A DNA stretch of 64,000 bases from contig NZ_JAJEJP010000002.1 of NCBI RefSeq assembly GCF_021390495.1, positions 1,178,001 through 1,242,000 of the forward strand, in the 5' to 3' direction. The notes beneath the pieces were generated by a model. The model searched no databases and was not told where the DNA came from. It saw only the letters and a list, made by a program, of their open reading frames with translations. Of the stretch, positions 8,583 through 17,521 are shown in pieces. Each line of letters begins with the position of its first letter. Within the stretch, counting starts at the first letter, position 1. Source of the stretch: Paraburkholderia sp. ZP32-5 (GTDB lineage: Bacteria; Pseudomonadota; Gammaproteobacteria; Burkholderiales; Burkholderiaceae). A program made the translations under genes and the position numbers.

Positions 8583-8873
8583 CTACTCGCTTAGAAGGCG
8601 TTGTATTTCGTCGAGGAACGAAGCGGTGGTGTAGCCCAACCCCTCGGGACGAAAGCCCCGCCTGAACAACTGTTTGAACACCGCGTCCAGGTTATCCGGG
8701 TGTTCGCTCCTGAAAGTGTCTATTTCGCGAATCAGATTCTCGTAATCGTAAGGGCTGTCTTTCTTGTAGCACGCGACGATTTCTGGAACAGTTTCTCCAA
8801 AAAGGTCGAAGTCCTGGCCGAAGTACACGCTAAAGATATGGTCCATCGCTGGATAACGCTCTGAGGAACTCAT
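8583..8873 (-). CDS. CdiI-like immunity protein for the upstream RNase toxin
   Basis: 96 residues if the ATG at 8873 is used; a TTG at 8888 would add five residues but has no RBS. The pattern DHIFSVYFGQDFDLFG, then a spaced ...DSPYDYENLIREI... helix and a C-terminal TASFLDEIQRLL helix, resembles the contact-dependent-inhibition immunity family CdiI_2. It is the gene immediately downstream of an RNase A-fold toxin gene, overlapping or abutting its stop, which is the standard toxin-immunity order. It should bind and neutralise the toxin in the cytoplasm. The call rests on family resemblance plus position. Confidence 0.7.
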   Translation of the reverse strand: MSSSERYPAMDHIFSVYFGQDFDLFGETVPEIVACYKKDSPYDYENLIREIDTFRSEHPDNLDAVFKQLFRRGFRPEGLGYTTASFLDEIQRLLSE

Positions 8874-8880
8874 CTCTTTC

Positions 8881-9718
8881 TCATTCAAGGTAAGCGGTAA
8901 GGATGTAATACGGCATTCCGTTACAGGTTTCGTATTTCAGGACGACGACAACCTTGTTCATTCGCTTAAGTTTGCCAGTTTCTCGCGTGACCCCGTAGCC
9001 AATGTCGCCAGAGACTACTTTGCTTACCATTGCCGTAGCCCTGCGAGTCGGAGTCCGCGCCCACGCGCTGATTTTTGCGGCGTTGACATGCATTGTTTCC
9101 GAAATAGCGCGCTCGACCTGCTCAATGGTTGTAAATGACGATACGACGTCTCGTGAGGGTTCGCGTCTCAGACGGTCCCTGAGCCATGCTTCGTCCTTGC
9201 CTACGTGCTTCAGAAGTGTGTGTCCCCCCGAGCCGTGGACTAAGCGCGTTCGCCTCATGCATCTGCAGATTGATCCGGCCCACGGCAATCCGCGAAACCC
9301 GCGCAGCCTTGATCGACCCGGCAAAGCCGAACGGCACGGCCAGATCGAGCGACAGGCCGATACTGTTCGCCATGTCCGGACTGGCCTTCATCGCCTCGGC
9401 CAGCTTCGTTGTGCCCTGCTGGATCAGTGTGGTCGTGTCTTGTGCCGTCCACATCTGCCGTAGACCGGCCGCTGCCGTATCGACACCATGGCTGCCGAAC
9501 GCGATACATCCGGCCTTGCTCACCATCGTGGGTTCCGGCATCACGCACAGTGCACCGGCTCCCACCATTTCCAGCAGGCCGCCGACAAGTTGCAATCCGC
9601 CCCATAGCCGATTGGTCGCCATTTCGGCGGGGCCGATCGAATGGCGGCCGAGTACCGCCACCAGTTGCGGTGCACTGAGCACGACGCGCACGCCGTCCGG
9701 ATTTTCTTCACGCGACAT
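8881..9718 (-). pseudogene. Polymorphic toxin with C-terminal RNase A-like domain, interrupted by a one-base frameshift
   Basis: Two frames make one protein. Frame 1 starts at 9718 (MSREENPDGVRVVLS...) and has a hydrophobic pretoxin region (about 35-65 and 120-150). It runs into junk after a run of six C (six G on the coding strand) at 9224-9229. Removing one base continues directly into GGHTLLKHVGKDEAWLRDRL...LTAYLE. Total length is then 837 nt, an exact codon multiple (278 aa). The C-terminal part matches CdiA-CT RNase A-fold toxins: His in KHVG, Arg 11 residues later, and Thr/Tyr of LTAY correspond to the reported catalytic set. As read here the toxin is not made unless frameshifting occurs. 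The immunity gene downstream is intact. Confidence 0.7.
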
Positions 9719-10055
9719 TCCGTTGTTCTCTGTGATTGTTTGGGGTCACCAAACTAGCAACCGATCACAGGGCAAGGAATGGGCGAAGGATGATTCTCGC
9801 GTTTGATGGCGCGAGTTTCTAAGGGCACGGGCAGGGCATCGCGCGCAGACTGCGCGTGATAATCAGGCAACCAAAGGAATCGAGCCCGCCGTCCCTCTTA
9901 TGAAAACGGACGGCGGGCTCGATCACTACTTGGTGTAAAGGACTACAGGCGTAAAGGTGCGCCTCGCGACGCAATGCGTCGCCATGCTGAACGAACGTTC
10001 CTCGCGTGAGGCAACAGAGGTCGCGTCGCGACGTCTGTGTGCCGCATCCACTAAA
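9719..10055. other. Intergenic region between garR and the toxin gene
   Basis: 337 bp containing the toxin-gene promoter side and the 3' end of garR. The main structure is a perfect 16-bp hairpin at 9879-9923. No further gene is seen. Confidence 0.5.
9879..9923. terminator. Perfect 16-bp hairpin downstream of garR
   Basis: Arms ATCGAGCCCGCCGTCC and its exact complement are separated by 13 nt. It lies about 130 bp past the garR stop. There is no strong T-tract on either side, so it may stop or stabilise the transcript by structure alone. Confidence 0.5.
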
Positions 10056-10949
10056 TCACGCCGGCTTCTGCCCGATCTCGTGATTCGCTAGCACTTCCAG
10101 CGCGCGCACCATCGCGGAGTGATCCCAGGCCTTGCCGCCATGCGCGACGCACGCGTTGAAAAGCGCCTGGCAGGTCGCGGTGTTCGGCAGCGACACGCCG
10201 AGTGCCTGCGCGGTCGACAGCGCAAGGTTCAGATCCTTCTGGTGCAGTTCGATACGGAAGCCCGGATCGAACGTGCGTTTGGTCATGCGCTCGCCGTGCA
10301 CTTCGAGAATGCGCGACGACGCAAAGCCGCCCATCAGCGCCTCACGCACGCGCGCCGCGTCGACACCGGCCTTCGACGCAAGCAGCAGCGCTTCGCCGAC
10401 CGCCTCGATGGTCGCCGCGACGATCACCTGGTTCGCGACCTTGCACACCTGGCCCGCGCCGACCGCGCCGATCAGCGTAATGTTCTTGCCCATCATGTCG
10501 AACAGCGGCTTGACGGTATCGAACGTCGCCTGCTCGCCGCCGACCATGATCGTGAGCGAACCGGCCTTCGCGCCGACTTCGCCGCCCGACACCGGCGCAT
10601 CCAGATAGTCAGCGCCGGTTTCGCGCACGCGCGCCGCGAATTCGCGCGTTGCCATCGGCGAGATCGAGCTCATATCGACGACGATCTGACCTGCGCGCAG
10701 CGCGCTCGCCAGACCGTTCTCGCCGAACAGAACTCTCTCGACGTCCGGCGTGTCCGGCACCATCACGAAGATCACGTCCGCGTGCGCGGCCACCGCCGCC
10801 GGGTTGTCGCACGCGACGGCGCCGGCCTGCGTGAGATCGGCGGGCACGCCGCTGCGCGTGAACGCGGCGAGCGGCACGCCGTTCTTCAGAATGTTGGCGG
10901 CCATGGGCTTGCCCATGATGCCGAGTCCGATAAAGCCTGCTTTTTTCAT
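10056..10949 (-). CDS. garR: Tartronate semialdehyde reductase (2-hydroxy-3-oxopropionate reductase)
   Basis: 297 residues from the ATG at 10949, with GGAG seven bases upstream; a longer in-frame extension to 10985 is less likely. It has the dinucleotide motif GFIGLGIMGKPMA, substrate-loop signature DAPVSGGE, catalytic Lys in GQVCKVANQVI and C-terminal FRIELHQKDLNLAL, as in the beta-hydroxyacid dehydrogenase family. It reduces tartronate semialdehyde to D-glycerate with NAD(P)H. It follows garL by 32 bp in the same operon, so the aldolase product is passed to it. Confidence 0.9.
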   Translation of the reverse strand: MKKAGFIGLGIMGKPMAANILKNGVPLAAFTRSGVPADLTQAGAVACDNPAAVAAHADVIFVMVPDTPDVERVLFGENGLASALRAGQIVVDMSSISPMATREFAARVRETGADYLDAPVSGGEVGAKAGSLTIMVGGEQATFDTVKPLFDMMGKNITLIGAVGAGQVCKVANQVIVAATIEAVGEALLLASKAGVDAARVREALMGGFASSRILEVHGERMTKRTFDPGFRIELHQKDLNLALSTAQALGVSLPNTATCQALFNACVAHGGKAWDHSAMVRALEVLANHEIGQKPA

Positions 10950-10981
10950 GGAATGCTCCGAGGATGTCGTGGCGGCGGCGT

Positions 10982-11782
10982 TCAAGCCGTCCCCGCCGGT
11001 TTCTGCATGAAGTGTTTCTGCACCGCTTGCGCGGCGCCTTTGAGCAGCCCGAGATCCGCGCAGACGGCGACGACGCGCGCGCCCATCGACAGATAACGTT
11101 CCGCGTCGGCTTGCGCCGGCGCGAGAATGCCGCTGGATTTGCCGGCCGCTTTCGCACGCTCGAAGACGTGCGCGATTGCCTGCTGTACATCGGGATGGCT
11201 CGCGTTGCCGAGGTGGCCATACGATGCCGCGAGGTCGGACGGGCCGACGAAGACCGCGTCGATCCCATCTACTGCCAGAATACTGTCGATTGCGTCGACT
11301 GCCTTGTGGCTTTCGATCTGCGGGATCACGCAGACGTTGTCGTTAGCGATGCTGAAGTAGTCGGCGACGCTGCCGTAACGGTTGCCGCGATGGCCGACCG
11401 ACACGCCGCGAATACCCTGCGGCGGGTAGCGTGTCGATGCGACCGCGCGCGCGGCGTCGTCGGCGCTGTCGACGAAGGGCACGAGGAAGTTGGAAAAGCC
11501 GCTATCGAGAAAGCGCTTGATGACGACGCTATCGTTGGCCGGCGGACGCACGACCGGGGCGCTGCCGCTGTCCTTGAGTGCCATCAGTTGCGGGATCAGC
11601 GTGAGCACGTCGTTGGGTGCGTGCTCGGCATCCAGCAGCATCCAGTCGAAGCCGATCGTGCCCAGCAGTTCGGTGACGATCGGACTGGCGAGCGACGCCC
11701 AGCAGCCGATCTGGGTCTCACCGGCGCGCACCGCGTGCCGGAAGCGGTTGGGCAAAGCCTGGTAGGGCGTGACTGCGGGCAT
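10982..11782 (-). CDS. garL: 5-Keto-4-deoxy-D-glucarate aldolase
   Basis: 266 residues from the ATG at 11782, with GGAG nine bases upstream. The HpcH/HpaI aldolase fold is indicated by [30 protein letters not shown] and [23 protein letters not shown], which track E. coli GarL closely. It is a metal-dependent class II aldolase that splits 5-keto-4-deoxy-glucarate into pyruvate and tartronate semialdehyde. It heads the garL-garR operon. The region upstream (11869) holds a regulon operator, shared divergently with the semialdehyde dehydrogenase gene. Confidence 0.9.
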   Translation of the reverse strand: MPAVTPYQALPNRFRHAVRAGETQIGCWASLASPIVTELLGTIGFDWMLLDAEHAPNDVLTLIPQLMALKDSGSAPVVRPPANDSVVIKRFLDSGFSNFLVPFVDSADDAARAVASTRYPPQGIRGVSVGHRGNRYGSVADYFSIANDNVCVIPQIESHKAVDAIDSILAVDGIDAVFVGPSDLAASYGHLGNASHPDVQQAIAHVFERAKAAGKSSGILAPAQADAERYLSMGARVVAVCADLGLLKGAAQAVQKHFMQKPAGTA

Positions 11783-11868
11783 GCGGTATCTCCTCGGCAG
11801 CAATGGATCGGGAAAAACTGGAACGGCGACCGACAAGCGCGGGCTATAACGTGGCAAAAAGCGGAGTT

Positions 11869-11886
11869 ATAAGTCGTCGTACGTCT
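11869..11886. promoter_or_regulatory. Uronate-regulon operator upstream of garL
   Basis: ATAAGTCGTCGTACGTCT matches 13 of 18 positions of the 17363 site, with core TCGTCGTACGT (one mismatch to TNGTNNNACNA). It lies 87 bp upstream of the garL start. Confidence 0.55.
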
Positions 11887-11983
11887 TGTTGAAGATTAGC
11901 ATTGACCTCCGAGGTTGTAATCGTCACGTAAACCCGAATATCCTGATCTGACGGGCGTTTCGGGTTGCATGTAGCCCTCCCAT

Positions 11984-12001
11984 TGTTGTAGGATGACCTA
12001 T
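11984..12001. promoter_or_regulatory. Uronate-regulon operator upstream of the ketoglutarate-semialdehyde dehydrogenase
   Basis: TGTTGTAGGATGACCTAT matches the reverse complement of the 17363 site at 16 of 18 positions and is nearly identical to the site at 17460. It is 30 bp upstream of the 12032 start codon, where a repressor would block initiation. Confidence 0.7.
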
Positions 12002-12031
12002 ATCTAAAGCCTTTATTCGAGGAAAGCCAAA

Positions 12032-13615
12032 ATGCCTATTACCGGCGAAATGCTGATCGGTCGTAAAGCGGTGCGCGGCGCGGAAAAACCGCTGCGCGCA
12101 TTCAATCCTGCCACGGGTTCCGAGATTGCCGAGCCGGTGTTCGGCAGCGGCACCGTCGCCAATGTCGACGAGGCTTGCGCGCTCGCGCAACAGGCGTTCG
12201 ACTCGTATCGTCAACTGCCGCTCGCGGTGCGCGCCGAGTTTCTGGATCGTATCGCCGATGGCATCACCGCGCTCGGCGATGAGCTGATCGAGCGCGCGCA
12301 GGCCGAATCCGGTTTGCCGAAAGCGCGTCTCGAGGGCGAGCGCGGCCGTACCACTGGCCAGCTGAAGCTGTTCGCGCAAACCGTGCGCGCGGGCCAGTGG
12401 CTCAACGCCACGCTCGATTCGCCGCTGCCGGATCGCAAGCCGCTGCCGCGCTCGGATCTGCGCATGCAGAAAATCGCGCTCGGCCCGGTCGCCGTGTTCG
12501 GCGCCAGCAATTTCCCGCTCGCGTTTTCGGTGGCGGGCGGCGACACCGCCGCGGCGCTCGCGGCTGGCTGCCCGGTCGTCGTCAAGGCGCACCGTGCGCA
12601 CCTCGGTACGTCGGAGCTGGTCGGCCGCGTGATCCAGCGCGTCGCGCAAGAAATGGATCTGCCGGAAGGCGTGTTCTCGATGATCGTCGGCGCGGGCAAC
12701 TCCGTCGGCGAAGCGCTGGTTGCGCATCCGGCGATCAAGGCGGTCGGCTTCACCGGCTCGCGCGCGGGCGGCACGTCGCTGATGCGCGTCGCGGCCGCGC
12801 GTCCGGAGCCGATTCCGGTCTACGCCGAAATGAGCAGCATCAACCCGGTGTTCCTGCTGTCGAACGCGCTGACTGCGCGCGGCGACAGCATTGCGCGCGG
12901 TTTCGTCGACTCGCTCGTGCTCGGCGCGGGCCAGTTCTGCACGAACCCGGGTCTCGCGATTGCAATCGACAGCGATGCGCTGAAGGGTTTCGTCGCGACG
13001 GCATCGGAAGCGCTCGCGGCCAAGCCGGCGCAGACCATGCTGACCTCGGGCATCCACGCCGCGTATGAAGACGGCGAGAGCAAGCTCGCGGCAACGAAGG
13101 GTGTGGAGGCGGTAGCGCGCGGTGTTGCGGCAACCGGTCCGACGCAGGCCTGTGCGGCGCTGTTCGTGACCGATGCGCAGACGTTCCTCGCGACCCCGGC
13201 GCTCGAAGACGAAGTGTTCGGCCCGGCTTCGACGATCATCCGCTGCAAGGACGAGCAGGAAATGCTGCAAGTCGCCGAGCACTTCGCCGGCCAGCTGACC
13301 GCCACGCTGCAGATGGACAACGCCGACGTCGCGGCCGCGCGCAAGCTCGTGCCGATTCTCGAGCGCAAGGCCGGCCGGATTCTGGTCAACGGTTTCCCGA
13401 CTGGCGTCGAAGTGTGTCACGCGATGGTCCACGGCGGCCCGTTCCCCGCAACGTCGGACAGCCGCGCGACATCGGTCGGCACGACCTCGATCGATCGCTT
13501 CCTGCGCCCGGTGTGCTATCAGGATTTCCCGGCCGAGCTGCTGCCGGAAACGCTGGCTGACGGCAATCCGCTGGAACTGTGGCGCCGTCGTGATGGCGAG
13601 CTGACGCGTGGTTAA
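12032..13615 (+). CDS. 2-Oxoglutarate semialdehyde dehydrogenase (NAD(P)+)
   Basis: 527 residues, the length of the class III ketoglutarate-semialdehyde dehydrogenases. RBS GAGGAAA precedes the ATG. Signatures are [20 protein letters not shown], the Glu motif [11 protein letters not shown], the nucleophile Cys in [10 protein letters not shown] and the C-terminal [20 protein letters not shown]. It oxidises the KdgD product 2,5-dioxopentanoate to 2-oxoglutarate, the last step of the oxidative aldarate route. It is transcribed alone, divergent from garL, with an operator overlapping its promoter. Confidence 0.9.
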   Translation: MPITGEMLIGRKAVRGAEKPLRAFNPATGSEIAEPVFGSGTVANVDEACALAQQAFDSYRQLPLAVRAEFLDRIADGITALGDELIERAQAESGLPKARLEGERGRTTGQLKLFAQTVRAGQWLNATLDSPLPDRKPLPRSDLRMQKIALGPVAVFGASNFPLAFSVAGGDTAAALAAGCPVVVKAHRAHLGTSELVGRVIQRVAQEMDLPEGVFSMIVGAGNSVGEALVAHPAIKAVGFTGSRAGGTSLMRVAAARPEPIPVYAEMSSINPVFLLSNALTARGDSIARGFVDSLVLGAGQFCTNPGLAIAIDSDALKGFVATASEALAAKPAQTMLTSGIHAAYEDGESKLAATKGVEAVARGVAATGPTQACAALFVTDAQTFLATPALEDEVFGPASTIIRCKDEQEMLQVAEHFAGQLTATLQMDNADVAAARKLVPILERKAGRILVNGFPTGVEVCHAMVHGGPFPATSDSRATSVGTTSIDRFLRPVCYQDFPAELLPETLADGNPLELWRRRDGELTRG

Positions 13616-13642
13616 CGCGTGAGTCTTTCCTGACCGCGCTGA

Positions 13643-13683
13643 CTGAATTCGTGCCTGTGCCCATTGCCTGGGCACGAATTCAG
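13643..13683 (+). terminator. Hairpin after the semialdehyde dehydrogenase gene
   Basis: 13-bp perfect arms CTGAATTCGTGCC / GGCACGAATTCAG, 28 bp past the stop. It lacks a T-tract but is followed by a better terminator at 13738. Confidence 0.5.
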
Positions 13684-13737
13684 AGAAGGGCGCAGACAAA
13701 GACGATAACCATTACGCGATAAAAGCCGCGAGAAATA

Positions 13738-13772
13738 AAAAATGGCCGGGAAATTTCCCGGCCATTTTTTTC
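13738..13772. terminator. Bidirectional intrinsic terminator
   Basis: The self-complementary stem ATGGCCGGGAAA / TTTCCCGGCCAT is flanked by A-tracts on the left and T7 on the right. It serves both the plus-strand dehydrogenase and the convergent regulator gene. Confidence 0.85.
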
Positions 13773-13791
13773 GTCAGCGATTTGCGCGTAA

Positions 13792-14535
13792 TCAGCTATT
13801 CGCTTCGCTTGCCTCATTCGCGCGACGCAGCCGCTCACGGCTATTCGACAGATGCATACGCATTGCCGCGCGTGCGCCCTCAGCGTCGTGCCGCGTGATC
13901 GCTTCGAGAATGCTCTCGTGTTCGAGATTGACGAGCGACAGATACGCATCCGGATCGGCGCGCGCAATGCCGGCCGAATCGAGCCGGTTGCGCGGAATCA
14001 GCGCACTGCCCATCTGCGAGAGGATGTCGACGAAATAGCGGTTGCCGGTTGCCCGCGCGACCGAGATGTGGAACTGAAGGTCGGCTTCCACGCTATCGAG
14101 CCCGTTGTGACGCGTGGCTTCGATCGCGTCGAGAGCGATGCGCATGCGTTCGAGGTCGTCCGGCTTCGCGCGTTGCGCGGCGAGACCCGCACATTCGGTT
14201 TCGAGGCTGATACGTAGCTCGAGAATGGACAGCACGTCGCGCAGCGTGGTGGCGGGCACCATGTCGATGCCGAGCTTTTCGCGCTGCGGCTCGAGCACGA
14301 AGCTGCCGATACCATGGCGCGTCTCGATGATCTTGCCCGCCTGCAGACGCGAAATTGCTTCGCGAATCACCGTGCGGCTGACGCTCAGCGTGTTCATCAG
14401 CTGCGATTCGGTCGGAAGTTTGTCGCCGGGCTTCAGCGCATTGGTTGCAATCTGCTCGGTGACGTAGTTGACGACGAACTCGGCAAGATTGCGAGCGCGT
14501 CGTGGCGGTGCCGCGGATGCCAGTGGTGTAGCCAT
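13792..14535 (-). CDS. gguR: GntR-family regulator, FadR/FCD subfamily, of the uronate/aldarate regulon
   Basis: 247 residues from the ATG at 14535, which has RBS AAGGAG eight bases upstream; an in-frame extension to 14643 would run through the operator and was rejected. The N-terminal winged helix (about 15-80: KPGDKLPTESQLMNTLSVSRTVIREAISRL) is followed by an all-helical FCD ligand domain with metal-type residues (H in LQFHISVARATGN, H in LEHESILEAI). A TCGTCTGACGA site just upstream matches the FadR-subfamily core and suggests autoregulation. Its place among genes that share this site makes it the likely regulon repressor. The name follows the hexuronate-regulon literature from memory and is tentative. 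Confidence 0.8.
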   Translation of the reverse strand: MATPLASAAPPRRARNLAEFVVNYVTEQIATNALKPGDKLPTESQLMNTLSVSRTVIREAISRLQAGKIIETRHGIGSFVLEPQREKLGIDMVPATTLRDVLSILELRISLETECAGLAAQRAKPDDLERMRIALDAIEATRHNGLDSVEADLQFHISVARATGNRYFVDILSQMGSALIPRNRLDSAGIARADPDAYLSLVNLEHESILEAITRHDAEGARAAMRMHLSNSRERLRRANEASEANS

Positions 14536-14587
14536 CGAAAACGCTCCTTGAGCGGATGTTTGCAGAGAGACCTGTATTTTCATTATA

Positions 14588-14602
14588 TCGTCGTCTGACG
14601 AC
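14588..14602. promoter_or_regulatory. Candidate auto-operator of the GntR regulator
   Basis: The core TCGTCTGACGA (14591-14601) is a perfect and symmetric TNGTNNNACNA, about 55 bp upstream of the regulator start. It is less similar to the other regulon sites outside the core. Confidence 0.55.
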
Positions 14603-14740
14603 TGATTATATAAGCGCCCGATCATTTTAGGCGCAAATGTCACATATATCGGCGGATGCCCGCCGGGCGGCGCACGGCGGCCACTGATGCAGCGTGCATG
14701 AAGGCCTCCCGGGGGCTGGAAGTACGATAACTGCGACGGC

Positions 14741-16126
14741 TCAGATGCCGCGCAACTCGACGCGCTTGATGTCCTTGACGATCACCAGGTAGCTGATCAC
14801 CGTGAGCAACGCGTTGGCGCCGACGAACACCAGCGCGCCGTTGAACGACCCCGAGCGCGCAACCAGATAGCCGATCACGATCGGCGTCACGATACCGGCG
14901 GCGTTGCCGAACATATTGAAAATCGCGCCGGAGAGCCCCAGCGCCTGCTTCGGCGACGTATCGGCGACCACAGCCCAGCCGAGCGCGCCGATACCCTTGC
15001 CGAAGAACGCGAGCGACATCAGCGCGACGACGATCCAGTCGGTCGACACGTAGTTGCAGCCGATGATGCAGGTCGACAGCAGCATCCCGCCGACGATCGG
15101 CACCTTGCGCGCGACGGTCAACGAACAGCCGCGGCGGATCAGCCCATCCGACAGCACGCCGCCGAGCACTCCGCCGAGAAAGCCGCAGATCGCCGGCAGC
15201 GATGCCACGAGGCCCGCATGCAGGATCGTCATGCCGCGCGCTTGCACGAGGTAGATCGGAAACCACGTCAGGAAGAAGTAGGTGAGCACGTTGATGCAGA
15301 ACTGCGCGAGATAGACGCCGAGCAGCATGCGGTTGGCAAGCAACTGGCGCAGCAGCGCCCAACCGCCGGTCTCCGGCAGGTCGGCGGGACTGGTCTTGCG
15401 CGCGCCGCTCACGAGGCCGCCGCCTTGCTCGATGTATTCGAGTTCGGCGCGCGATACGCGCGGGTGGTCGGTGGGGTTCTTCATCACCTTGAGCCACGTG
15501 AGCGCGAGCAGCAGCCCGATCACGCCCATCACCACATAGACCGAATGCCAGCCGAACGCGTGGGTGAGCCAGGCCATCAGCGGCGTGAACACGACCGCGG
15601 CGAAGTACTGCGCCGCGTTGAAGATCGCCGACGCGGTGCCGCGCTCGTTGGTCGGAAACCAGCTCGCGACGACTTTCGCATTAGCCGGGAACGCCGGCGA
15701 TTCGGCCGCGCCCATCGCGAAGCGCAGCACGAACAGCGCGGTGACCGCGGCTGCGGCGCTACCGAGCAGTCCAATCGCGCCTTGCAGCAGCGTGAACAGC
15801 GACCACGAGAAGATGCTCGCCGCGTACACGCGTCGCGCGCCGAAACGATCGAGCAGCCAGCCGGCCGGCAGTTGCGACAGCACGTAGGCCCAGCTGAATG
15901 CGGAGAAGATGTAGCCCATGCGGATTGCGTCGAGGCTGAACGCCGCGCGCATTGCCGAGCCGGTGATGGACAGCGTCGCGCGGTCCGCGTAGTTGAGCGT
16001 GGTGATCAGAAAGATCAGCAGCAGAATCGCATAGCGGACCTTGGTGCGCACCGCTGTGTTGGCGCCGTCGGCGCTATTGGTGCTATCGCTGGCATGAGTG
16101 GAACCGGCCGTGCGGCTCATGTCCAT
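14741..16126 (-). CDS. garP: Aldarate (glucarate/galactarate) MFS transporter, GudP/GarP-like
   Basis: 461 residues from the ATG at 16126 with GGAG upstream. A Ser/Thr/Asp-rich cytosolic N-terminus (about 1-28) is followed by twelve membrane helices. The run LITTLNYADRATLSITGSAM, then MGYIFSAFSWAYVLSQLPAGW, VASWFPTNERGTASAIFNAAQ and NPTDHPRV, parallels E. coli GudP/GarP. It should import D-glucarate and galactarate by proton symport. It lies downstream of kdgD on the same strand, separated by a hairpin, so it may be co-transcribed with partial attenuation. Confidence 0.88.
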   Translation of the reverse strand: MDMSRTAGSTHASDSTNSADGANTAVRTKVRYAILLLIFLITTLNYADRATLSITGSAMRAAFSLDAIRMGYIFSAFSWAYVLSQLPAGWLLDRFGARRVYAASIFSWSLFTLLQGAIGLLGSAAAAVTALFVLRFAMGAAESPAFPANAKVVASWFPTNERGTASAIFNAAQYFAAVVFTPLMAWLTHAFGWHSVYVVMGVIGLLLALTWLKVMKNPTDHPRVSRAELEYIEQGGGLVSGARKTSPADLPETGGWALLRQLLANRMLLGVYLAQFCINVLTYFFLTWFPIYLVQARGMTILHAGLVASLPAICGFLGGVLGGVLSDGLIRRGCSLTVARKVPIVGGMLLSTCIIGCNYVSTDWIVVALMSLAFFGKGIGALGWAVVADTSPKQALGLSGAIFNMFGNAAGIVTPIVIGYLVARSGSFNGALVFVGANALLTVISYLVIVKDIKRVELRGI

Positions 16127-16219
16127 GAGGCATCTCCTGTAGGGGCTGGCGAGAGGGGGCGACTCGCCGGGGTACTCGTTGGCCGTCTGCCTGTTGGGCA
16201 AAACCCGGCGCAAAAGTCG

Positions 16220-16262
16220 GGCAAAAAACAAGAACGCCCGGCGACGTTGCCGTGCCGGGCGC
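16220..16262 (-). terminator. Terminator between kdgD and the aldarate carrier
   Basis: On the minus strand, stem CGCCCGGC / GCCGGGCG with an 11-nt loop is followed by TTCTTGTTTTTT. It is about 75 bp after the kdgD stop and could reduce read-through into the carrier gene. Confidence 0.75.
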
Positions 16263-16335
16263 TCTCGACGGGGCCATCTATGTGGCCCTCGTTCATCAGG
16301 TTCGCGCGGTGCGCGCAAACCTTGACGCCAATCTA

Positions 16336-17253
16336 TTACTGCGGTCCAAGCTTCTTGATCAGTGCATCGAGCTGTTCCATTTCTTCCGGCGTCAGATCGG
16401 TCAGCGGTGCGCGCACCGGACCCGCGTCGTGACCGACCAGCTTTGCGCCAGCCTTGACGATGCTGACCGCGTAGCCTGCGCGGCGATTGCGGATCTTCAG
16501 GTACGGCATGAAGAATTCGTCGAGCAGCTTGCCGACCGTTGCGTGATCGTCAGCGGCGATCGCGTGGTAGAAGTCCATCGCGGTCTTCGGAATGAAGTTG
16601 AACACCGCCGACGAGTACACCGGCACGCCCAGCGCCTTGTACGCGGCCGCGTAGACTTCCGCGGTCGGCAGGCCGCCGAGGTACGAGAAGCGGTCGCCCA
16701 TGCGGCGGCGGATCGTCACCATGTTTTCGATCTCACCGACGCCGTCCTTGAAACCGATCAGGTTCGGGCAGCGCTCGGCCAGACGCTCGAGCATGTCGGC
16801 GTTCAGCTTCGAGTTCGCGCGGTTGTAGATGATCACGCCCATGTTCGGCACGGCCTTGCAGACTTCTTCCGCGTGCACCGCGATGCCTTCCACGCTCGCT
16901 TCGGTCAGGTAGTGCGGCATCAGCAGGATGCCGTGCGCGCCGAGGCGCTCCGCTTCCTTCGCGTACGCAATCGCGACGCGGGTCGGGCCGCCGGCGCCGG
17001 CGAGGATCGGCACCTTGCCCTTGCAGACTTCAGTCGCGGTACGCACCACGTTCGAGTAGTCGTCTTGCGTGAGCGAGAAGAATTCGCCCGTGCCGCCGGC
17101 GACGAACAGGGCCGAAGCGCCGTACGGAGCGAGCCATTCGAGGCGCTTCGCGTACGTGTCGGCGCGGAAGTTGCCCTGTGCGTCGAAGTCGGTAACGGGG
17201 AAGGACAGGAGGCCTTCCGAAACGATCTGCTTGAGTTCCTGCGGTGTCGTCAT
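16336..17253 (-). CDS. kdgD: 5-Dehydro-4-deoxyglucarate dehydratase
   Basis: 305 residues, a DapA-like TIM barrel. Hallmarks are [13 protein letters not shown], the active-site Tyr in IIYNRANS and the Schiff-base Lys in GFKDGVGE. The IYNRANS/GFKDG pair is characteristic of KdgD as opposed to dihydrodipicolinate synthase. It dehydrates and decarboxylates 5-keto-4-deoxyglucarate to 2,5-dioxopentanoate, feeding the dehydrogenase at 12032. It is divergent from garD across a 268-bp region with two operators. Confidence 0.93.
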   Translation of the reverse strand: MTTPQELKQIVSEGLLSFPVTDFDAQGNFRADTYAKRLEWLAPYGASALFVAGGTGEFFSLTQDDYSNVVRTATEVCKGKVPILAGAGGPTRVAIAYAKEAERLGAHGILLMPHYLTEASVEGIAVHAEEVCKAVPNMGVIIYNRANSKLNADMLERLAERCPNLIGFKDGVGEIENMVTIRRRMGDRFSYLGGLPTAEVYAAAYKALGVPVYSSAVFNFIPKTAMDFYHAIAADDHATVGKLLDEFFMPYLKIRNRRAGYAVSIVKAGAKLVGHDAGPVRAPLTDLTPEEMEQLDALIKKLGPQ

Positions 17254-17362
17254 GATTGAATATCCAGGCTTCGGTTTGAGTCGGGTTTGAGTCGATTAGT
17301 CAGTTCCGACTAGTCTTACAGAGGTCAGACTAGTAGAGATTTTTTAGAAATGTAGATTTCTT

Positions 17363-17380
17363 ATACGTCATCGTACAACA
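17363..17380. promoter_or_regulatory. Uronate-regulon operator upstream of kdgD (reference copy)
   Basis: ATACGTCATCGTACAACA is 110 bp upstream of kdgD and 141 bp upstream of garD. It is used here as the reference word against which the other sites are scored. Core TCATCGTACAA has one mismatch to TNGTNNNACNA. Confidence 0.75.
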
Positions 17381-17459
17381 ACAAATTCAGTAACTCAACG
17401 GGGTTTCGCGGCATAATGCATCCCATAGGGTAAATACGGAACATCCTCATAAAGTTTGA

Positions 17460-17477
17460 TGTTGTAGGATGACGTAT
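17460..17477. promoter_or_regulatory. Uronate-regulon operator upstream of garD
   Basis: TGTTGTAGGATGACGTAT matches the inverted reference site at 17 of 18 positions. It is 45 bp before the garD start. Centre-to-centre spacing to the 17363 site is about 94 bp. Confidence 0.75.
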
Positions 17478-17521
17478 GATTAGCTCGCGCAGCGATTTTA
17501 TAGCGCGTTAAGGATCGATCA

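Noticed and set aside
8881..9718. Two separate overlapping genes instead of one frameshifted toxin gene
   Set aside because: The downstream frame has no convincing start of its own, and the two frames join exactly at a homopolymer run to give a sensible single protein.
11912..11930. Third operator-like word (GGTTGTAATCGTCACGTAA) between garL and the dehydrogenase gene
   Set aside because: Needs a one-base insertion to align with the other sites and lacks the GT-N3-AC core.
11924..13699. Long open frame (about 590 aa) on the minus strand opposite the semialdehyde dehydrogenase
   Set aside because: It is the mirror of a strongly GC3-biased gene; composition is Arg/Ala/His-rich with no domain, while the plus strand has clear ALDH motifs.
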